A stretch of DNA of 64,000 bases from Corynebacterium sp. ES2730-CONJ (GCF_024834055.1 NZ_JANUXZ010000001.1:62001-126000); one strand, 5' to 3'; counted from the first letter of the stretch, positions 35,805 through 45,268 are shown. Numbers and translations are program-made. The notes: generated from the sequence alone by a model not told the origin.

Positions 35805-36173
35805 CTAAGCCTTTCGCCTAATATACAGGCCGCATATGAGGGCAAGTACTGCATAGGAGGGAATCCAGAACTGCTCCCACACTATGAGCGGAGTGGATGG
35901 AAATAAGCGGCCCGAGATAATAAGTAGTAGCGCCCCAACCAGAGCAATGAGCTGTGTAAAGTGCGGGCGTTGCTTGATGTGGGTGGTCGCATAGCCCCCT
36001 ACTAATCCAGCGGCTACAACAGTGTTGATAAATCTGAAAGTGACGGCAAAAGGCGCCATCCACCCATGCTGGCTGATCTCCATCACTGTGAAGATCAGCA
36101 ACACCACCGCAATTGCAATAAAGGCACCACCCACGCGAAGAGCCGCGGAGACTGGCGGTGCCCCCTTACTCAT
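35805..36173 (-). CDS. Small four-helix membrane protein, unknown
   Basis: I take the ATG at 36173 (MSKGAPPVSA), giving 122 residues. The longer open frame to 36422 reads through the downstream gene in another frame. The start overlaps the PEBP stop by 8 bp, implying coupling. Four predicted membrane helices: IAIAVVLLIFTVM, FINTVVAAGLVGG, LIALVGALLLIIS, and SYAVLALICGLYI. I do not recognise a family. Confidence 0.6.
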   Translation of the reverse strand: MSKGAPPVSAALRVGGAFIAIAVVLLIFTVMEISQHGWMAPFAVTFRFINTVVAAGLVGGYATTHIKQRPHFTQLIALVGALLLIISGRLFPSTPLIVWEQFWIPSYAVLALICGLYIRRKA

Positions 36174-36711
36174 TCTCGTACCAACCCCAATAAATGGCAC
36201 GCCCGAGGGAATGGAAGTAGACGTGGAATCCCAGCACAGCCGCGGTGGCGGTGGGTTCAATCTCCAAGGAATCAACGTCGAGAGCGTGCACCGCATAGAG
36301 ATAGCGGTGGGGCCCGTGACCTGACGGAGGATTAGCGCCATAGTGAGATCGCAAGCCAGAATCTCCAGCGAGTGTGACCACGCCAGGATGAGTGGTGAGA
36401 ACCCCACCTGCGGACCCGGCACCAGCTGGTATCTCGGTTACGCTCGCTGGAATATTAAAGACAGCCCAGTGCCAGTAGCCAGATGCAGTAGGGGCATCGG
36501 GATCAAAGCATGTAATCGCTAGTGACTTGGTGCCCTCTGGGAGCTGAGACCAGCGCAGATGTGGGCTTACGCTGCCGGGAGCCACCACGTGAGAGGGGAG
36601 CCGGTCTCCGTTCGCAAAATCCTCGGACACGAGTGGAAAACTGGGGAGATTCTTGAGCGGCGCATAAGGGTCAGGTCCTGGAAAACGTGGATCGTGTGCA
36701 TATGAAGTCAT
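36166..36711 (-). CDS. YbhB/YbcL family PEBP-like protein
   Basis: This 181-residue protein belongs to the bacterial Raf-kinase-inhibitor-like (phosphatidylethanolamine-binding) family. The ligand-pocket motifs are visible: SPHLRWSQLPEGTKSLAITCFDPDAP (residues about 48-73) and YWHWAVFNIPASVTEIP, then GPHRYLYAVHALD. Its biochemical role is not established. There is no signal peptide, so it is cytoplasmic. It diverges from the K+ channel gene, and its ATG is preceded by TAGGAT at 6 nt. Confidence 0.9.
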   Translation of the reverse strand: MTSYAHDPRFPGPDPYAPLKNLPSFPLVSEDFANGDRLPSHVVAPGSVSPHLRWSQLPEGTKSLAITCFDPDAPTASGYWHWAVFNIPASVTEIPAGAGSAGGVLTTHPGVVTLAGDSGLRSHYGANPPSGHGPHRYLYAVHALDVDSLEIEPTATAAVLGFHVYFHSLGRAIYWGWYENE

Positions 36712-36717
36712 ACCTTC

Positions 36718-36723
36718 ATCCTA
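36718..36723 (-). promoter_or_regulatory. -10 box of the PEBP gene, leaderless
   Basis: TAGGAT on the minus strand ends 6 nt before the ATG at 36711. An AAGG in the interval is too close to act as a ribosome-binding site. Confidence 0.4.
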
Positions 36724-36797
36724 ACTACGCTCACTCTCGAGCGCCGAGGAATATCAGTGTTGCATCAAAGATAGCGTGAAAGTGCAAGAATAAAACC

Positions 36798-37646
36798 ATG
36801 AATTCTCATGCCAAGGCAATCGCATCGCTTTCACTGCGCGCCAAAGTTATGCTGCTCGTGCGCGAATTATTTGCTCCGGATATTCCAGATCATGCTTCTG
36901 CACAAATGAAATGGGAACGGCGGGTGGAGGGGCCTATGTTCGTGGCCTCGCTGGCATTTTTACTCCTCTATGCATGGAATGCCCTAGGCGATAACGAGGC
37001 CTTCCTTAACCAGGCGGCTGCGGTGGGAATGTGGGCCATTTGGGGGGCATTTCTCATTGATTATCTCGTGCGTCTATACCTCGCTGAGAATAGGGCAGCA
37101 TGGATGGTTGGTCACTGGTGGGAGACCGCAATGATCATGTTGCCTATGTTCCGCCCGTTACGTGCTCTCAGGGTATTGCCCACCTTGGTTTTGTTGCAAC
37201 GCTACTCGGCTGCAAACGCGCGGGTGACCGTGGCTCTCTATACGTCAGTAGCGTCCTTACTTATCATTATTGTTGCAGCTATTTCCCTCTACGAGGCGGA
37301 AGTAACGACTCCCGGCACGGCAGTGCACAGCTTCGGCGATGCCCTGTGGTGGGCCTTGACCACCGTGACCACTGTAGGATACGGGGATATCTCACCGATC
37401 AGTAGCCAGGGTCGTATCGTGGCCGCCCTCCTCATGCTCACCGGAATTGCTGTTGCTGGTGTCGTCACAGCAATGGTGTCGGCGTGGCTGGTCGAACAGG
37501 TGCAAAACGATGCGGTGAGAGAAGGGGAAATAAGTGAAGCTCAGCGTCACGATGAACTTATGGAAACTCTGCAGGTTATGAACTCTGAGATCCAACGCCT
37601 GAGCGCAGAGCTGGCTCAACTAAGACGTGGTAAAGATGAGCCATAG
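36798..37646 (+). CDS. Voltage-gated-type potassium channel
   Basis: This 282-residue six-helix cation channel has the K+ selectivity filter TVTTVGYGDISP (near residue 190) after a pore helix (FGDALWWALTTV). An S4-like segment with regular Arg (FRPLRALRVLPTLVLLQRY) lies near residue 117. The C-terminal end is a coiled coil (DELMETLQVMNSEIQRLSAELAQL) that may promote tetramers. No TrkA/RCK domain follows. It lies upstream of tRNA-Leu on the same strand. Confidence 0.9.
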   Translation: MNSHAKAIASLSLRAKVMLLVRELFAPDIPDHASAQMKWERRVEGPMFVASLAFLLLYAWNALGDNEAFLNQAAAVGMWAIWGAFLIDYLVRLYLAENRAAWMVGHWWETAMIMLPMFRPLRALRVLPTLVLLQRYSAANARVTVALYTSVASLLIIIVAAISLYEAEVTTPGTAVHSFGDALWWALTTVTTVGYGDISPISSQGRIVAALLMLTGIAVAGVVTAMVSAWLVEQVQNDAVREGEISEAQRHDELMETLQVMNSEIQRLSAELAQLRRGKDEP

Positions 37647-37746
37647 ATTCCACTTTTTAGCCCATAGCCAGCGGATTTGTTAATGATTGAGCTCTCTAAT
37701 ATAGTTTAGTGAGTGCCCAGCCGCGAGGCTGAAAACGATACTCATT

Positions 37747-37832
37747 GCCCGGGTGGCGGAATGGCAGACGCGCTAGCTTGAGGTGCTAGTGTCCTACTAA
37801 CGGACGTGGGGGTTCAAGTCCCCCCTCGGGCA
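37747..37832 (+). tRNA. tRNA-Leu (anticodon GAG)
   Basis: An 86-nt class II tRNA. The acceptor stem GCCCGGG pairs with CTCGGGC (one G-U), anticodon stem CTAGC/GCTAG encloses loop TTGAGGT (anticodon GAG), a long variable arm (TGTCCTACTAACGGACG) is typical of tRNA-Leu, and the T-loop is GTTCAAG. The 3' CCA is not encoded. Confidence 0.95.
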
Positions 37833-37854
37833 CACTGTGTTGAGACAGTAAAAG

Positions 37855-37882
37855 AGTCCCAGAATTATTTCTGGGACTTTTT
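37855..37882 (+). terminator. tRNA-Leu terminator
   Basis: A perfect 10-bp stem AGTCCCAGAA/TTCTGGGACT with a 4-nt loop is followed by TTTTATATTTCTTT. Confidence 0.9.
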
Positions 37883-37926
37883 ATATTTCTTTACCCCTCA
37901 CCCACTCTCGCACTATGAGACAGTGC

Positions 37927-37959
37927 GCAAAAAGTGCTCGGCTTAAAATCCCGAGCACT
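37927..37959 (-). terminator. Terminator of the cupin gene
   Basis: On the minus strand the 9-bp stem AGTGCTCGG/CCGAGCACT (37951-37959 with 37933-37941) is followed by a run of T (A-run at 37929-37933 on plus). Confidence 0.85.
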
Positions 37960-37974
37960 TTGATATTTCGACAA

Positions 37975-38385
37975 TTAATGTTCGTGAGGATCGTTATCCG
38001 CATCATCCTTGGTAGGATGCACGGTACCCTTCTTATGCTCAGGGGCAGCGTAGATTGAATAGACCTTCAAAGGTTCTTCACCCGCATTGACCACATTGTG
38101 GTACTTACCGGCAGGAACAAAAATAGCCCAATCGTCTTCAATAATTTCGTCAATTTCTAAAGCTTCGGCGCTCTCACCAATCATCACGCGACCCTTGCCA
38201 GCCTCGATCCTTAAGAATTGATCGTGGTCGTCGTGCACTTCGGCGCCGATCTCTCCCCCAGCGGGTATGGTCATGACCGTCATTTGAAGGAATTGGCCAG
38301 TCCAGACTGTGTCCCGAAAATGAGGATTGCTGAGAGTTTTCTCTTCGATATTGAGGATATAGGGATGTGGGCCGTAATCAGCCAT
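37975..38385 (-). CDS. Cupin-domain protein
   Basis: This 136-residue single cupin barrel has metal-binding motif 1 around EVHDDHDQFLRIEAGKG (two His about residues 53 and 56) and motif 2 around IFVPAGKYHNVVNAG (His near 97). The ending HPTKDDADNDPHEH is His/Asp-rich. Function is not identifiable; sugar isomerase or dioxygenase-like metal cupins have this size. GAAAGGTGAG lies before the ATG, and TATAAT stands upstream on the minus strand, so this gene has a conventional leader. Confidence 0.85.
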   Translation of the reverse strand: MADYGPHPYILNIEEKTLSNPHFRDTVWTGQFLQMTVMTIPAGGEIGAEVHDDHDQFLRIEAGKGRVMIGESAEALEIDEIIEDDWAIFVPAGKYHNVVNAGEEPLKVYSIYAAPEHKKGTVHPTKDDADNDPHEH

Positions 38386-38424
38386 TAATTCTCACCTTTC
38401 TCTTAATTATCGCGAACGGTTACC

Positions 38425-38430
38425 ATTATA
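38425..38430 (-). promoter_or_regulatory. -10 box of the cupin gene
   Basis: A consensus TATAAT on the minus strand, with CTGAGA 17 nt upstream as a weak -35. Transcription would start near 38418, giving a leader of about 33 nt that includes the ribosome-binding site. Confidence 0.55.
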
Positions 38431-38449
38431 GCCTTTAGGCCATAAACTC

Positions 38450-39550
38450 TCAGGGAACCTGAGTATCGAAGGCGTTCAGGATCTTCTCTGCCGCTAGGGT
38501 AGGCGTAATCTGTGCCTCACGCAGTTGGGATTCTACGAGGGCACTAACCTGTTTGACCGACGGATGTGAATTAAGGCGCTGTAACAGAGTCTCATGCACC
38601 ATCGACCACATCCACTGAACCTGTTGATTTCGACGGTTTTTCTCGAAGAGGCCCGACTCGAGCATCTGCTCGTGATGCTCCATAACATAGTCCCAGAACT
38701 TATCTGTACCTTCATGCTCAATAGCCGACATTGTTAAGGTGGGCGGATGCCACTCGGCGTTCTCAGGACGCACCATATGTAGTGCGGCTGCCAGTTCCCT
38801 AGCAGCTCGCTTGGCATTTTTAAGATTGGATCCATCGGCCTTGTTAATTGCCACGAGATCCGCCATCTCAAGAACACCTTTTTTGATGCCCTGCAGTTGA
38901 TCTCCTGCACCCGCTAAAGCAAGGAAAGTGAAGCAATCAACCATCTGAGAGACAGCTACTTCGGACTGTCCAACTCCCACAGTTTCCACGAGTATGACGT
39001 CAAATCCAGCAGCTTCAAAAACTACCATGGATTCTCTGGTGGCTTTGGCAACTCCACCAAGAGTTCCGGCAGATGGAGAGGGCCTAATAAACGCATTGTC
39101 CTCGCGAGTGAGCTTCGACATACGAGTCTTATCACCCAAAATAGATCCGCGCGTACGTGTGGATGAAGGATCAATGGCGAGCACTGCCACCTTATGACCT
39201 TCGCGAATTAGTTTCTGCCCTAGCGATTCGATAAAGGTCGACTTACCGACGCCGGGCACGCCCGTGATACCGACTCTGAGCGCATTACCGGAAAAAGGCA
39301 GGAGTTTGACTAACAACTCTTGGGCAAGAACGCGGTGCGCAGGCGCTGTCGATTCAAGTAACGTTATCGCGCGTGAAACCATTGTTCGGTTATTTTCTCT
39401 GACTCCCTGGAAAAGCTCATCGACGTCGATGCGACGCCGAGCCCGCACTACGATTTGAGGGGGTACCGCGGTGATCTCCCCCAAATCTGTGCCGGCGGTG
39501 GTTAGGAGAGAGCCCAGATGGTGCTCTAAATATTCATTATCGTGGGGCAT
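38450..39550 (-). CDS. meaB: Methylmalonyl-CoA mutase-associated GTPase MeaB
   Basis: This 366-residue G3E-type P-loop GTPase protects methylmalonyl-CoA mutase and gates delivery of adenosylcobalamin. Walker A is GITGVPGVGKST (near residue 108), the switch/Walker B region VILVETVGVGQSE near 202, and the base-recognition motif NKADGSN near 256. The C-terminal helix-rich dimerisation arm is present. It lies downstream of mutB on the same strand, after a hairpin-containing 156-bp gap; ArgK is an older name for this family. Confidence 0.94.
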   Translation of the reverse strand: MPHDNEYLEHHLGSLLTTAGTDLGEITAVPPQIVVRARRRIDVDELFQGVRENNRTMVSRAITLLESTAPAHRVLAQELLVKLLPFSGNALRVGITGVPGVGKSTFIESLGQKLIREGHKVAVLAIDPSSTRTRGSILGDKTRMSKLTREDNAFIRPSPSAGTLGGVAKATRESMVVFEAAGFDVILVETVGVGQSEVAVSQMVDCFTFLALAGAGDQLQGIKKGVLEMADLVAINKADGSNLKNAKRAARELAAALHMVRPENAEWHPPTLTMSAIEHEGTDKFWDYVMEHHEQMLESGLFEKNRRNQQVQWMWSMVHETLLQRLNSHPSVKQVSALVESQLREAQITPTLAAEKILNAFDTQVP

Positions 39551-39628
39551 GTCATCACCCTTCTTGAGGTCCCTCAGGGCTGTAAGAACCCCGAGGACAA
39601 GGTATGGAGGCTATTCCTAGGTAAACGT

Positions 39629-39664
39629 CGTGGCCACCCAATAGACGTTCATCGAGTGGCCACG
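39629..39664 (-). terminator. Hairpin between mutB and meaB
   Basis: A perfect 9-bp stem CGTGGCCAC (39629-39637)/GTGGCCACG (39656-39664). On plus it is followed by CGTTTTCTTTC, while the flanking genes are on minus, where only CGTTTAC follows. It may reduce rather than stop transcription into meaB. Confidence 0.5.
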
Positions 39665-39706
39665 CGTTTTCTTTCTCAGCAAGGAGAACCTAGGGTTACT
39701 AACTTG

Positions 39707-41926
39707 CTACTTCAGATCTTCGGGTATGTCCAGCTCAAAACCCAGTTGTGCCGATAGCTTGGTGAGCATATCGATAGCCGACTCTGCAATCACTGTTCCT
39801 GGAGGATAGATCGCCACGGCGCCATCATCGTAGAGCTCTTGGAAATCCCCTGGCGGAATCACACCACCAACGACGATCATGATGTCGTCGCGGCCCAGCT
39901 TAGCCAGCTCATCGCGAAGTGCCGGCACCAATGTCAAGTGACCTGCGGCGAGCGAGGATACGCCCACCACATGCACGTCGGCATCAACAGCAGCTCGGGC
40001 TGCCTCGGCTGGGGTCTGGAAAAGGGGTCCGACATCAACATCCATGCCAAGGTCGGCGTAGGCGGAAGCTACAACCTTCTGACCGCGATCATGACCATCC
40101 TGGCCCATCTTGGCGAGGTAGATACGTGGACGGCGGCCTTCCTCGGCCTCGAAAGCATCGGCCATAGCGATGGCGCGGGCGACATTATTCACCTGGCCCT
40201 CCTTTCCAACCTCATCCTTGTATACGCCTGAGAGTGTGCGGATCTCAGCCTCGTGGCGGCCAAAGACCTTCTCGAGCGCATCCGAGATCTCGCCCACGGT
40301 GGCCTTGGCGCGCGCACAGTCCACCGAGAGCTTGAGCAGATTGTGCTCAAGATCGCCGGGTTCCTTATCGGTCTTTGCGGCTGCCTCAGTGAGCGCCTGC
40401 AGTGCTCGCTGGCAGGCATCTTCGTCGCGCTCGGCGCGCAACTTCTCCAGCTTAGCCAGCTGCTCTTCGCGTACCCTCGTATTATCCACCTTGAGCACTT
40501 CAATCTGCTCGTCCTCGGTGACCACATACTTGTTCACACCAATGAGTGCTTGACGGCCAGAGTCAATGCGGGCCTGCGTCCGAGCTGCAGATTCTTCAAT
40601 GCGAAGCTTCGGGATGCCTTCGATCGTCGCTTGTGCCATACCGCCAGCTGCCTCAACCTCTTCGATATGCTTGCGAGCACGCTCTACGAGTTGCTCAGTG
40701 AGCCATTCGATATAGTAGGAGCCGGCCCATGGGTCTACCGGCCTAACCGTGCCGGATTCCTGCTGCAGCAAGAGCTGCGTATTGCGGGCAATACGTGCAG
40801 AGAAGTCGGTGGGCAAAGCGAGTGCCTCATCGAGGGCGTTGGTATGGAGGGACTGAGTGTGTCCCTGAGTTGCTGCCATTGCCTCGATGCACGTGCGTGA
40901 GACGTTATTGAACACGTCCTGAGCGGTCAGCGACCAGCCCGAGGTCTGGGAGTGGGTACGCAGAGATTGCGATTTCGGATTCTTATTTTCGAATTTCGCA
41001 ACCAGTTCGCTCCACAGCAAACGTCCGGCGCGAAGCTTAGCGATTTCCATGAAGGTGTACATCGAAATGCCCCAGAAGAAGGATAAACGAGGGGCAAATT
41101 TATCGACATCAAGGCCCACCTCTTTACCAGCGCGGATGTACTCCACACCGTCGGCAAGTGTATAAGCGAGCTCGAGGTCGGCCGTCGCTCCCGCTTCCTG
41201 GATATGGTAACCAGAGATCGAAATGGAGTTGAAGCGTGGCATCTTCATCGAGGTGTACTCGAAGATATTGGAGATGATTCGCATTGAGGGCTTCGGTGGG
41301 TAAATATAGGTATTACGCACCATGAACTCTTTGAGAATATCGTTTTGGATGGTGCCCGCCAGTTGCTCGGGAGCTACTCCCTGCTCTTCAGCGGCAACGA
41401 TATAGAGGGCCAAAACTGGCAGCACAGCACCATTCATGGTCATCGAAACGGACACGCTTGACAGATCGATGCCTTGGAAGAGCTCGCGCATATCCAGAAT
41501 CGAGTCGATGGCCACGCCCGCCATACCGACGTCACCAAGCACTCGTTCGTTATCAGAATCATAACCGCGGTGGGTAGCAAGGTCGAATGCAACCGACAGG
41601 CCTTTCTGACCGGCGGCTAGGTTGCGTCGGTAGAAAGCATTTGATTCAGCTGCCGTGGAAAATCCCGCATACTGACGAATCGTCCACGGCTGGTTGGTGT
41701 ACATGGTGGGATAGGGTCCACGCATAAATGGCGGCATCCCAGGGAAAGAATCGAGCTGCTCGGCGGCGACTGCATCGTTGCGATCGTCGCGGTTGAAGAC
41801 GCGAGGTACCCCAATGCCCTCAGGGGTTTCCCAAAGCTGGTCTTTCAAGGCGCTCATATCGGCCTGAGTGGAGGTCGGATTTTCAGGCTGTGCTGAAAAA
41901 TCGGAGAAATTAGGGATCGTGCTCAT
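39707..41926 (-). CDS. mutB: Methylmalonyl-CoA mutase large (catalytic) subunit
   Basis: The 739-residue subunit binds substrate and adenosylcobalamin and interconverts (R)-methylmalonyl-CoA and succinyl-CoA. The N-terminal TIM barrel starts around residue 60 ([20 protein letters not shown], with the substrate-binding Tyr). The C-terminal B12 domain carries the base-off ligand motif DGHDRG (His near residue 612) and VVGGVIPP. It lies 3 bp downstream of mutA. With the cob genes about 30 kb away, the cell probably makes and uses its own cobalamin. Confidence 0.96.
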   Translation of the reverse strand: MSTIPNFSDFSAQPENPTSTQADMSALKDQLWETPEGIGVPRVFNRDDRNDAVAAEQLDSFPGMPPFMRGPYPTMYTNQPWTIRQYAGFSTAAESNAFYRRNLAAGQKGLSVAFDLATHRGYDSDNERVLGDVGMAGVAIDSILDMRELFQGIDLSSVSVSMTMNGAVLPVLALYIVAAEEQGVAPEQLAGTIQNDILKEFMVRNTYIYPPKPSMRIISNIFEYTSMKMPRFNSISISGYHIQEAGATADLELAYTLADGVEYIRAGKEVGLDVDKFAPRLSFFWGISMYTFMEIAKLRAGRLLWSELVAKFENKNPKSQSLRTHSQTSGWSLTAQDVFNNVSRTCIEAMAATQGHTQSLHTNALDEALALPTDFSARIARNTQLLLQQESGTVRPVDPWAGSYYIEWLTEQLVERARKHIEEVEAAGGMAQATIEGIPKLRIEESAARTQARIDSGRQALIGVNKYVVTEDEQIEVLKVDNTRVREEQLAKLEKLRAERDEDACQRALQALTEAAAKTDKEPGDLEHNLLKLSVDCARAKATVGEISDALEKVFGRHEAEIRTLSGVYKDEVGKEGQVNNVARAIAMADAFEAEEGRRPRIYLAKMGQDGHDRGQKVVASAYADLGMDVDVGPLFQTPAEAARAAVDADVHVVGVSSLAAGHLTLVPALRDELAKLGRDDIMIVVGGVIPPGDFQELYDDGAVAIYPPGTVIAESAIDMLTKLSAQLGFELDIPEDLK

Positions 41927-41929
41927 TGC

Positions 41930-43738
41930 TTATGCTCCCAACTTATCTAGCAGCGTGGCAAGAGTTGCAGCCGCATCGATCTTAAGATTTAAATAGTCAT
42001 CGGCATCGACGCCGTGACCGCTGGTGCCGGCTAACATAATAGTTTCGCATCCTGCTTCGCGCAGCGCATCGAAGGCAGCAGCGCCGGTGGCTTCGTATTC
42101 CTGATCGGTACCGCAGATAACCACGATCGAGCTCTGTGAAGCTGCTTGGGTGAATTCCTCAGTGCCTGGCTTGACTTCACCAGGGTTGTGGGATTCAATG
42201 CCTCCTGCGGCCAACAAGTTCGTAATGAAACCGGTACGAATATTATGCTTCGCTAGCGGCCCCAACGGGATAAGAGCGATAGCGGGGCGTGCCCCATGTT
42301 CCTCAAGATAGGCGTCCGAGCGGTTACGCAAGGCTTCGAATTCAGCCGCCCACCGCTTAACACCTGCGGGTTCTTGACGCAGTTGTGCGGGCAGGGGCGC
42401 CTCAAGCAGATTTGGGAACTCGTTAATTGCAGTGACCTTCTTGCGGCGCAGCGCAATTTCTTTGCGCGTTGCCTCATGCGACTCTGCAAGCATTGTCGCA
42501 ACGATGCCAGCATCTACCGCCTGCTGCAAACCACCAGCCTTTTCGATGGTGGTAAATACATCCCACGCCTTGTCGGACAGCTGCTTAGTGAAGGATTCTA
42601 CGTAGTAGGATCCACCGGCAGGATCGATGACATGCCCAAGATGCGATTCTTCGAGCAGTAACAGGTTGGTATTGCGGGCGATACGGCTGGCAAAAGTGCG
42701 TGAGGTTTTCGGTAGACCACCTGGAATAGCCCAGTCGAAGTGCAGAACCTCAACATCCTGTGCGCCGCCTACACCAGCTGCAAAAGCAGCAACTGTGGAA
42801 CGCAGCATATTAACCCAAGGATCGCGCTGGGAGAACATTACGGGAGCAGTGACCGCGTGAAGCGGAGCCGAACCGTGCTCTGGTGCCCCCAAAATCTCCG
42901 CAACTCGAGCCCACAAAGCGCGGCCAGCACGCAATTTAGAAATTTGGGAGAACTGATCGTCGGTGATTGCGTAGCGGAAGGAGATTTGCTCGAGAGCATC
43001 CGGTACAGAGAGACCTGCATCGGTTAAGGCGCGAAGATATTCCACTCCGGCAGCGAGCGCTAGGCCAATTTCTTCAGCATCGGTGGCTCCTTGGTTAGAG
43101 AAAGACACCGCGTCTACCAACAGTGCACGGGTATGTGCTCGCTGGGAGCTCTTCTTAGCCCAGGAAATAGCTTCGTCGAGGGTGCAGGTTTCACGTCCAT
43201 CAATCTGGCTGGTCAAAGGGGCTGCGCCTAATTCGATAGCAGTGGGATCGTCCTCTTGGGAGTCGACAATCTCAAAGAGCGCCTGTGCTTGCTTGTCTAG
43301 GTCTGCTCCGGAATCTAGTCGCACCGGCGCTAGGCTGAGGTACACGCCGTTGAGCAGGGTGGCTAGATCGGCCGATCCTTTGAGTACTAGGTTGGTGGTG
43401 CCGTTTTCCAAAGCATGCAACACGTCGCTCTGGTTGTGGGAGGAATCGAAGGTTTCGGTTACTCCCCACCCTTCATTTCCTTCACCGGCGCCTTTGGGTC
43501 CGCGGAGGAATGGAAATTGTCCGGGAGGGGCCACTTCGTCAATTTCATCAGCTCGCGTATAGAGCGGGTTGATGTGGATACCCTCACCGGTAGTTTTAAT
43601 TAATTTTCGCCAGATATCGTCAGGAATATCGGCGGCGTCCTTTTTCTGTACCCGAGCAAAAACTCCAGCAACGGCTCGATACCAAGCTTGCTGGCGGTTT
43701 TCAAACTCTTGAGTTAAGGAACTTCGTGTGTCAGTCAC
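41930..43738 (-). CDS. mutA: Methylmalonyl-CoA mutase small subunit
   Basis: This 602-residue non-catalytic partner of MutB shares its fold: TIM-barrel-like region (SFRYAITDDQFSQISKLRAGRALWARV) and a degenerate B12 domain at the C-terminus that lacks the DxHxxG ligand (IALIPLGPLAKHNIRTGF instead). It stabilises the heterodimer. The start is GTG at 43738; a GGAG lies about 12 nt upstream. The 5' region contains a 14-bp hairpin. Confidence 0.94.
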   Translation of the reverse strand: MTDTRSSLTQEFENRQQAWYRAVAGVFARVQKKDAADIPDDIWRKLIKTTGEGIHINPLYTRADEIDEVAPPGQFPFLRGPKGAGEGNEGWGVTETFDSSHNQSDVLHALENGTTNLVLKGSADLATLLNGVYLSLAPVRLDSGADLDKQAQALFEIVDSQEDDPTAIELGAAPLTSQIDGRETCTLDEAISWAKKSSQRAHTRALLVDAVSFSNQGATDAEEIGLALAAGVEYLRALTDAGLSVPDALEQISFRYAITDDQFSQISKLRAGRALWARVAEILGAPEHGSAPLHAVTAPVMFSQRDPWVNMLRSTVAAFAAGVGGAQDVEVLHFDWAIPGGLPKTSRTFASRIARNTNLLLLEESHLGHVIDPAGGSYYVESFTKQLSDKAWDVFTTIEKAGGLQQAVDAGIVATMLAESHEATRKEIALRRKKVTAINEFPNLLEAPLPAQLRQEPAGVKRWAAEFEALRNRSDAYLEEHGARPAIALIPLGPLAKHNIRTGFITNLLAAGGIESHNPGEVKPGTEEFTQAASQSSIVVICGTDQEYEATGAAAFDALREAGCETIMLAGTSGHGVDADDYLNLKIDAAATLATLLDKLGA

Positions 43739-43771
43739 GATAAGGACCTACTCCCCTCTTTTTCCACGCTT

Positions 43772-43802
43772 AAAGGCCGTGAGTGTCCCACTCGCGACCT
43801 TT
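43772..43802 (-). promoter_or_regulatory. Hairpin in the mutA upstream region
   Basis: A 14-bp stem (43772-43785 with 43789-43802) with one C-A mismatch and a 3-nt loop, 34 nt before the mutA start. In minus-strand RNA it would stand just before the GGAG region. No U-run follows, so it may be a leader structure or the end of another transcript. Confidence 0.35.
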
Positions 43803-43932
43803 GAAGGTGATGTTAGTAATTTGGGCATGCTGCTGAGATAAGCAAATTCAGAGCACTACGATTAGTCTAGCTAATGCAGGCAGCAATTGCGCCCTGCTTT
43901 GCCTAGATATAGCGCGCAAATGAAGAAATATA

Positions 43933-44661
43933 GTGGAAAAAGTGAAGCAAGCATTAAAAATCGTTGTGAAATTCACATCCTTCCTCCAACTAACGTGGCG
44001 GGATTTATCCCTCGCACGCCGTATCGCGTTCTCGAGCCTGCTGATTATAGGCATGGTCGCGGTGCTCTTTATCGATATTCCATCGCTTGAAACCCTGGAG
44101 GATCTCTCTCACCGCAGTGGGTATTTTTTTATTCCAATTTTCTTCCTGCTCTATGTCACTATCACGCAATTCCCGATTCCACGGACATTATTGACGCTCA
44201 GCTCCGGGTTGCTCTTTCCACCGTGGCTAGGAGTGGCCATAGCACTCAGCGCCACCACGTGCTCAGCGGGCCTCTCTTTGTTGTTGGTTCGCTACGTTGT
44301 GGGTCAGTCTGTCTTAGATCGCCTCGATCATCCAGCGGCCTCCCGCATTAACTCTCACCTCGAGCAACGTGGGTGGCTAGCTGTGATGAGCTTGAGAATG
44401 ATCGCGGGTATTCCTTTTTCGCTGCTCAATTATACGGTGGCAATGACAAGGATTCCCTTAGGTGGCTTTCTCATTGCCACCTTCATCGGTTCTGCCCCTG
44501 GAACAGCTGCGGTGGTTTTTCTTGGCGACGCTCTTACTCGCAGTTTTGATACCACTACATTGCTTATCACTGTCGCTTTCGGCTTCGTCGGATTGATTGG
44601 GTTATGGCTAGATCACACCCTGCCACTTGGGGATGCGTCACAAGTCAAGTCTTCGGACTAG
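43933..44661 (+). CDS. TVP38/TMEM64 (DedA-like SNARE-associated) membrane protein
   Basis: This 242-residue membrane protein starts at GTG 43933. The VTT/DedA core is visible as TQFPIPRTLLTLSSGLLF (near residue 77), then RGWLAVMSLRMIAGIPFSLLNYTVAMTRI with the conserved Arg. About six membrane segments are predicted. The family acts in lipid scrambling or membrane homeostasis; specific function is unknown. It diverges from mutA and precedes the HTH gene on the same strand by 46 bp. Confidence 0.85.
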   Translation: MEKVKQALKIVVKFTSFLQLTWRDLSLARRIAFSSLLIIGMVAVLFIDIPSLETLEDLSHRSGYFFIPIFFLLYVTITQFPIPRTLLTLSSGLLFPPWLGVAIALSATTCSAGLSLLLVRYVVGQSVLDRLDHPAASRINSHLEQRGWLAVMSLRMIAGIPFSLLNYTVAMTRIPLGGFLIATFIGSAPGTAAVVFLGDALTRSFDTTTLLITVAFGFVGLIGLWLDHTLPLGDASQVKSSD

Positions 44662-44707
44662 AATAAGAGTTATCTGTCCATGTCTTTGTAGAGTCAAAGG
44701 ATTTTCT

Positions 44708-45268
44708 ATGTTTGTTCTCTATGCTCGCTACCGCGGTCGCGAACGACGTCGTGCGGAATTGGTACGCACCTCGGCAGCACGACTTTCAACCCTTCCGGGG
44801 GCTGGTGAATTCGAAGTAGTCAGCGTCGAAGACATCGTGACGTGCATAACCTCTGCCGAAGTATGCTGCGATCTTGCGCTTGCACTTCTGTCTCATGGAG
44901 ACTGGGCGATAGCTATCGCCATCGCCCCTCAAGCTGAGCAGGCGCGGCGACTAGCACGTACCACTCTTGGCTCCCATGCCCGTGCCGGTGTAGTGAAGGT
45001 TGGGATAAGGCGGCAAAAAGAAAAAGCCGAGGATATTGCGGGAGCCTTTATACTTTTAGCCTATCTTCTTCACAAGCGCACCCCTGAAGGGCGCGAAGCA
45101 ACTAGCCTCATGCGTCGTGGATATACTCAGAATGAAGCAGCCATGGAGCTGGGGATTTCAAAGCAGGCGATGAGTCAGCGCTTGCAAGCTGCTGGATGGC
45201 AAGCGGAATTGGCTGGTTGGCGTCTGGCAGTCCGCTTTCTCCAAGCAGCTGATGAGAAAAAAATATAG
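44708..45268 (+). CDS. SatD-like HTH protein
   Basis: I start at ATG 44708 (MFVLYARYRG), with AAAGGA about 7 nt upstream; the longer frame overlaps the preceding gene. The product has 186 residues: an N-terminal alpha/beta region with GDWAIAIAIAPQAEQ near residue 76 and a C-terminal HTH (GYTQNEAAMELGISKQAMSQRLQ, about 139-161). This HTH resembles SatD and sigma-like winged helices. It is a probable DNA-binding regulator of unknown target; the neighbouring mutAB and TVP38 genes are candidates by position only. Confidence 0.65.
   Translation: MFVLYARYRGRERRRAELVRTSAARLSTLPGAGEFEVVSVEDIVTCITSAEVCCDLALALLSHGDWAIAIAIAPQAEQARRLARTTLGSHARAGVVKVGIRRQKEKAEDIAGAFILLAYLLHKRTPEGREATSLMRRGYTQNEAAMELGISKQAMSQRLQAAGWQAELAGWRLAVRFLQAADEKKI

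Noticed and set aside
36174-36422. N-terminal extension of the membrane protein gene at 35805
   Set aside because: The extension is antisense-like low-quality sequence in the frame overlapping the PEBP gene; the ATG at 36173 overlapping the PEBP stop is the better start.
40253-40900. Long plus-strand open frame opposite mutB (215 codons)
   Set aside because: It lies wholly antisense to a highly conserved gene and its composition mirrors the mutB codons; the same holds for long antisense frames opposite cobN and ripA.
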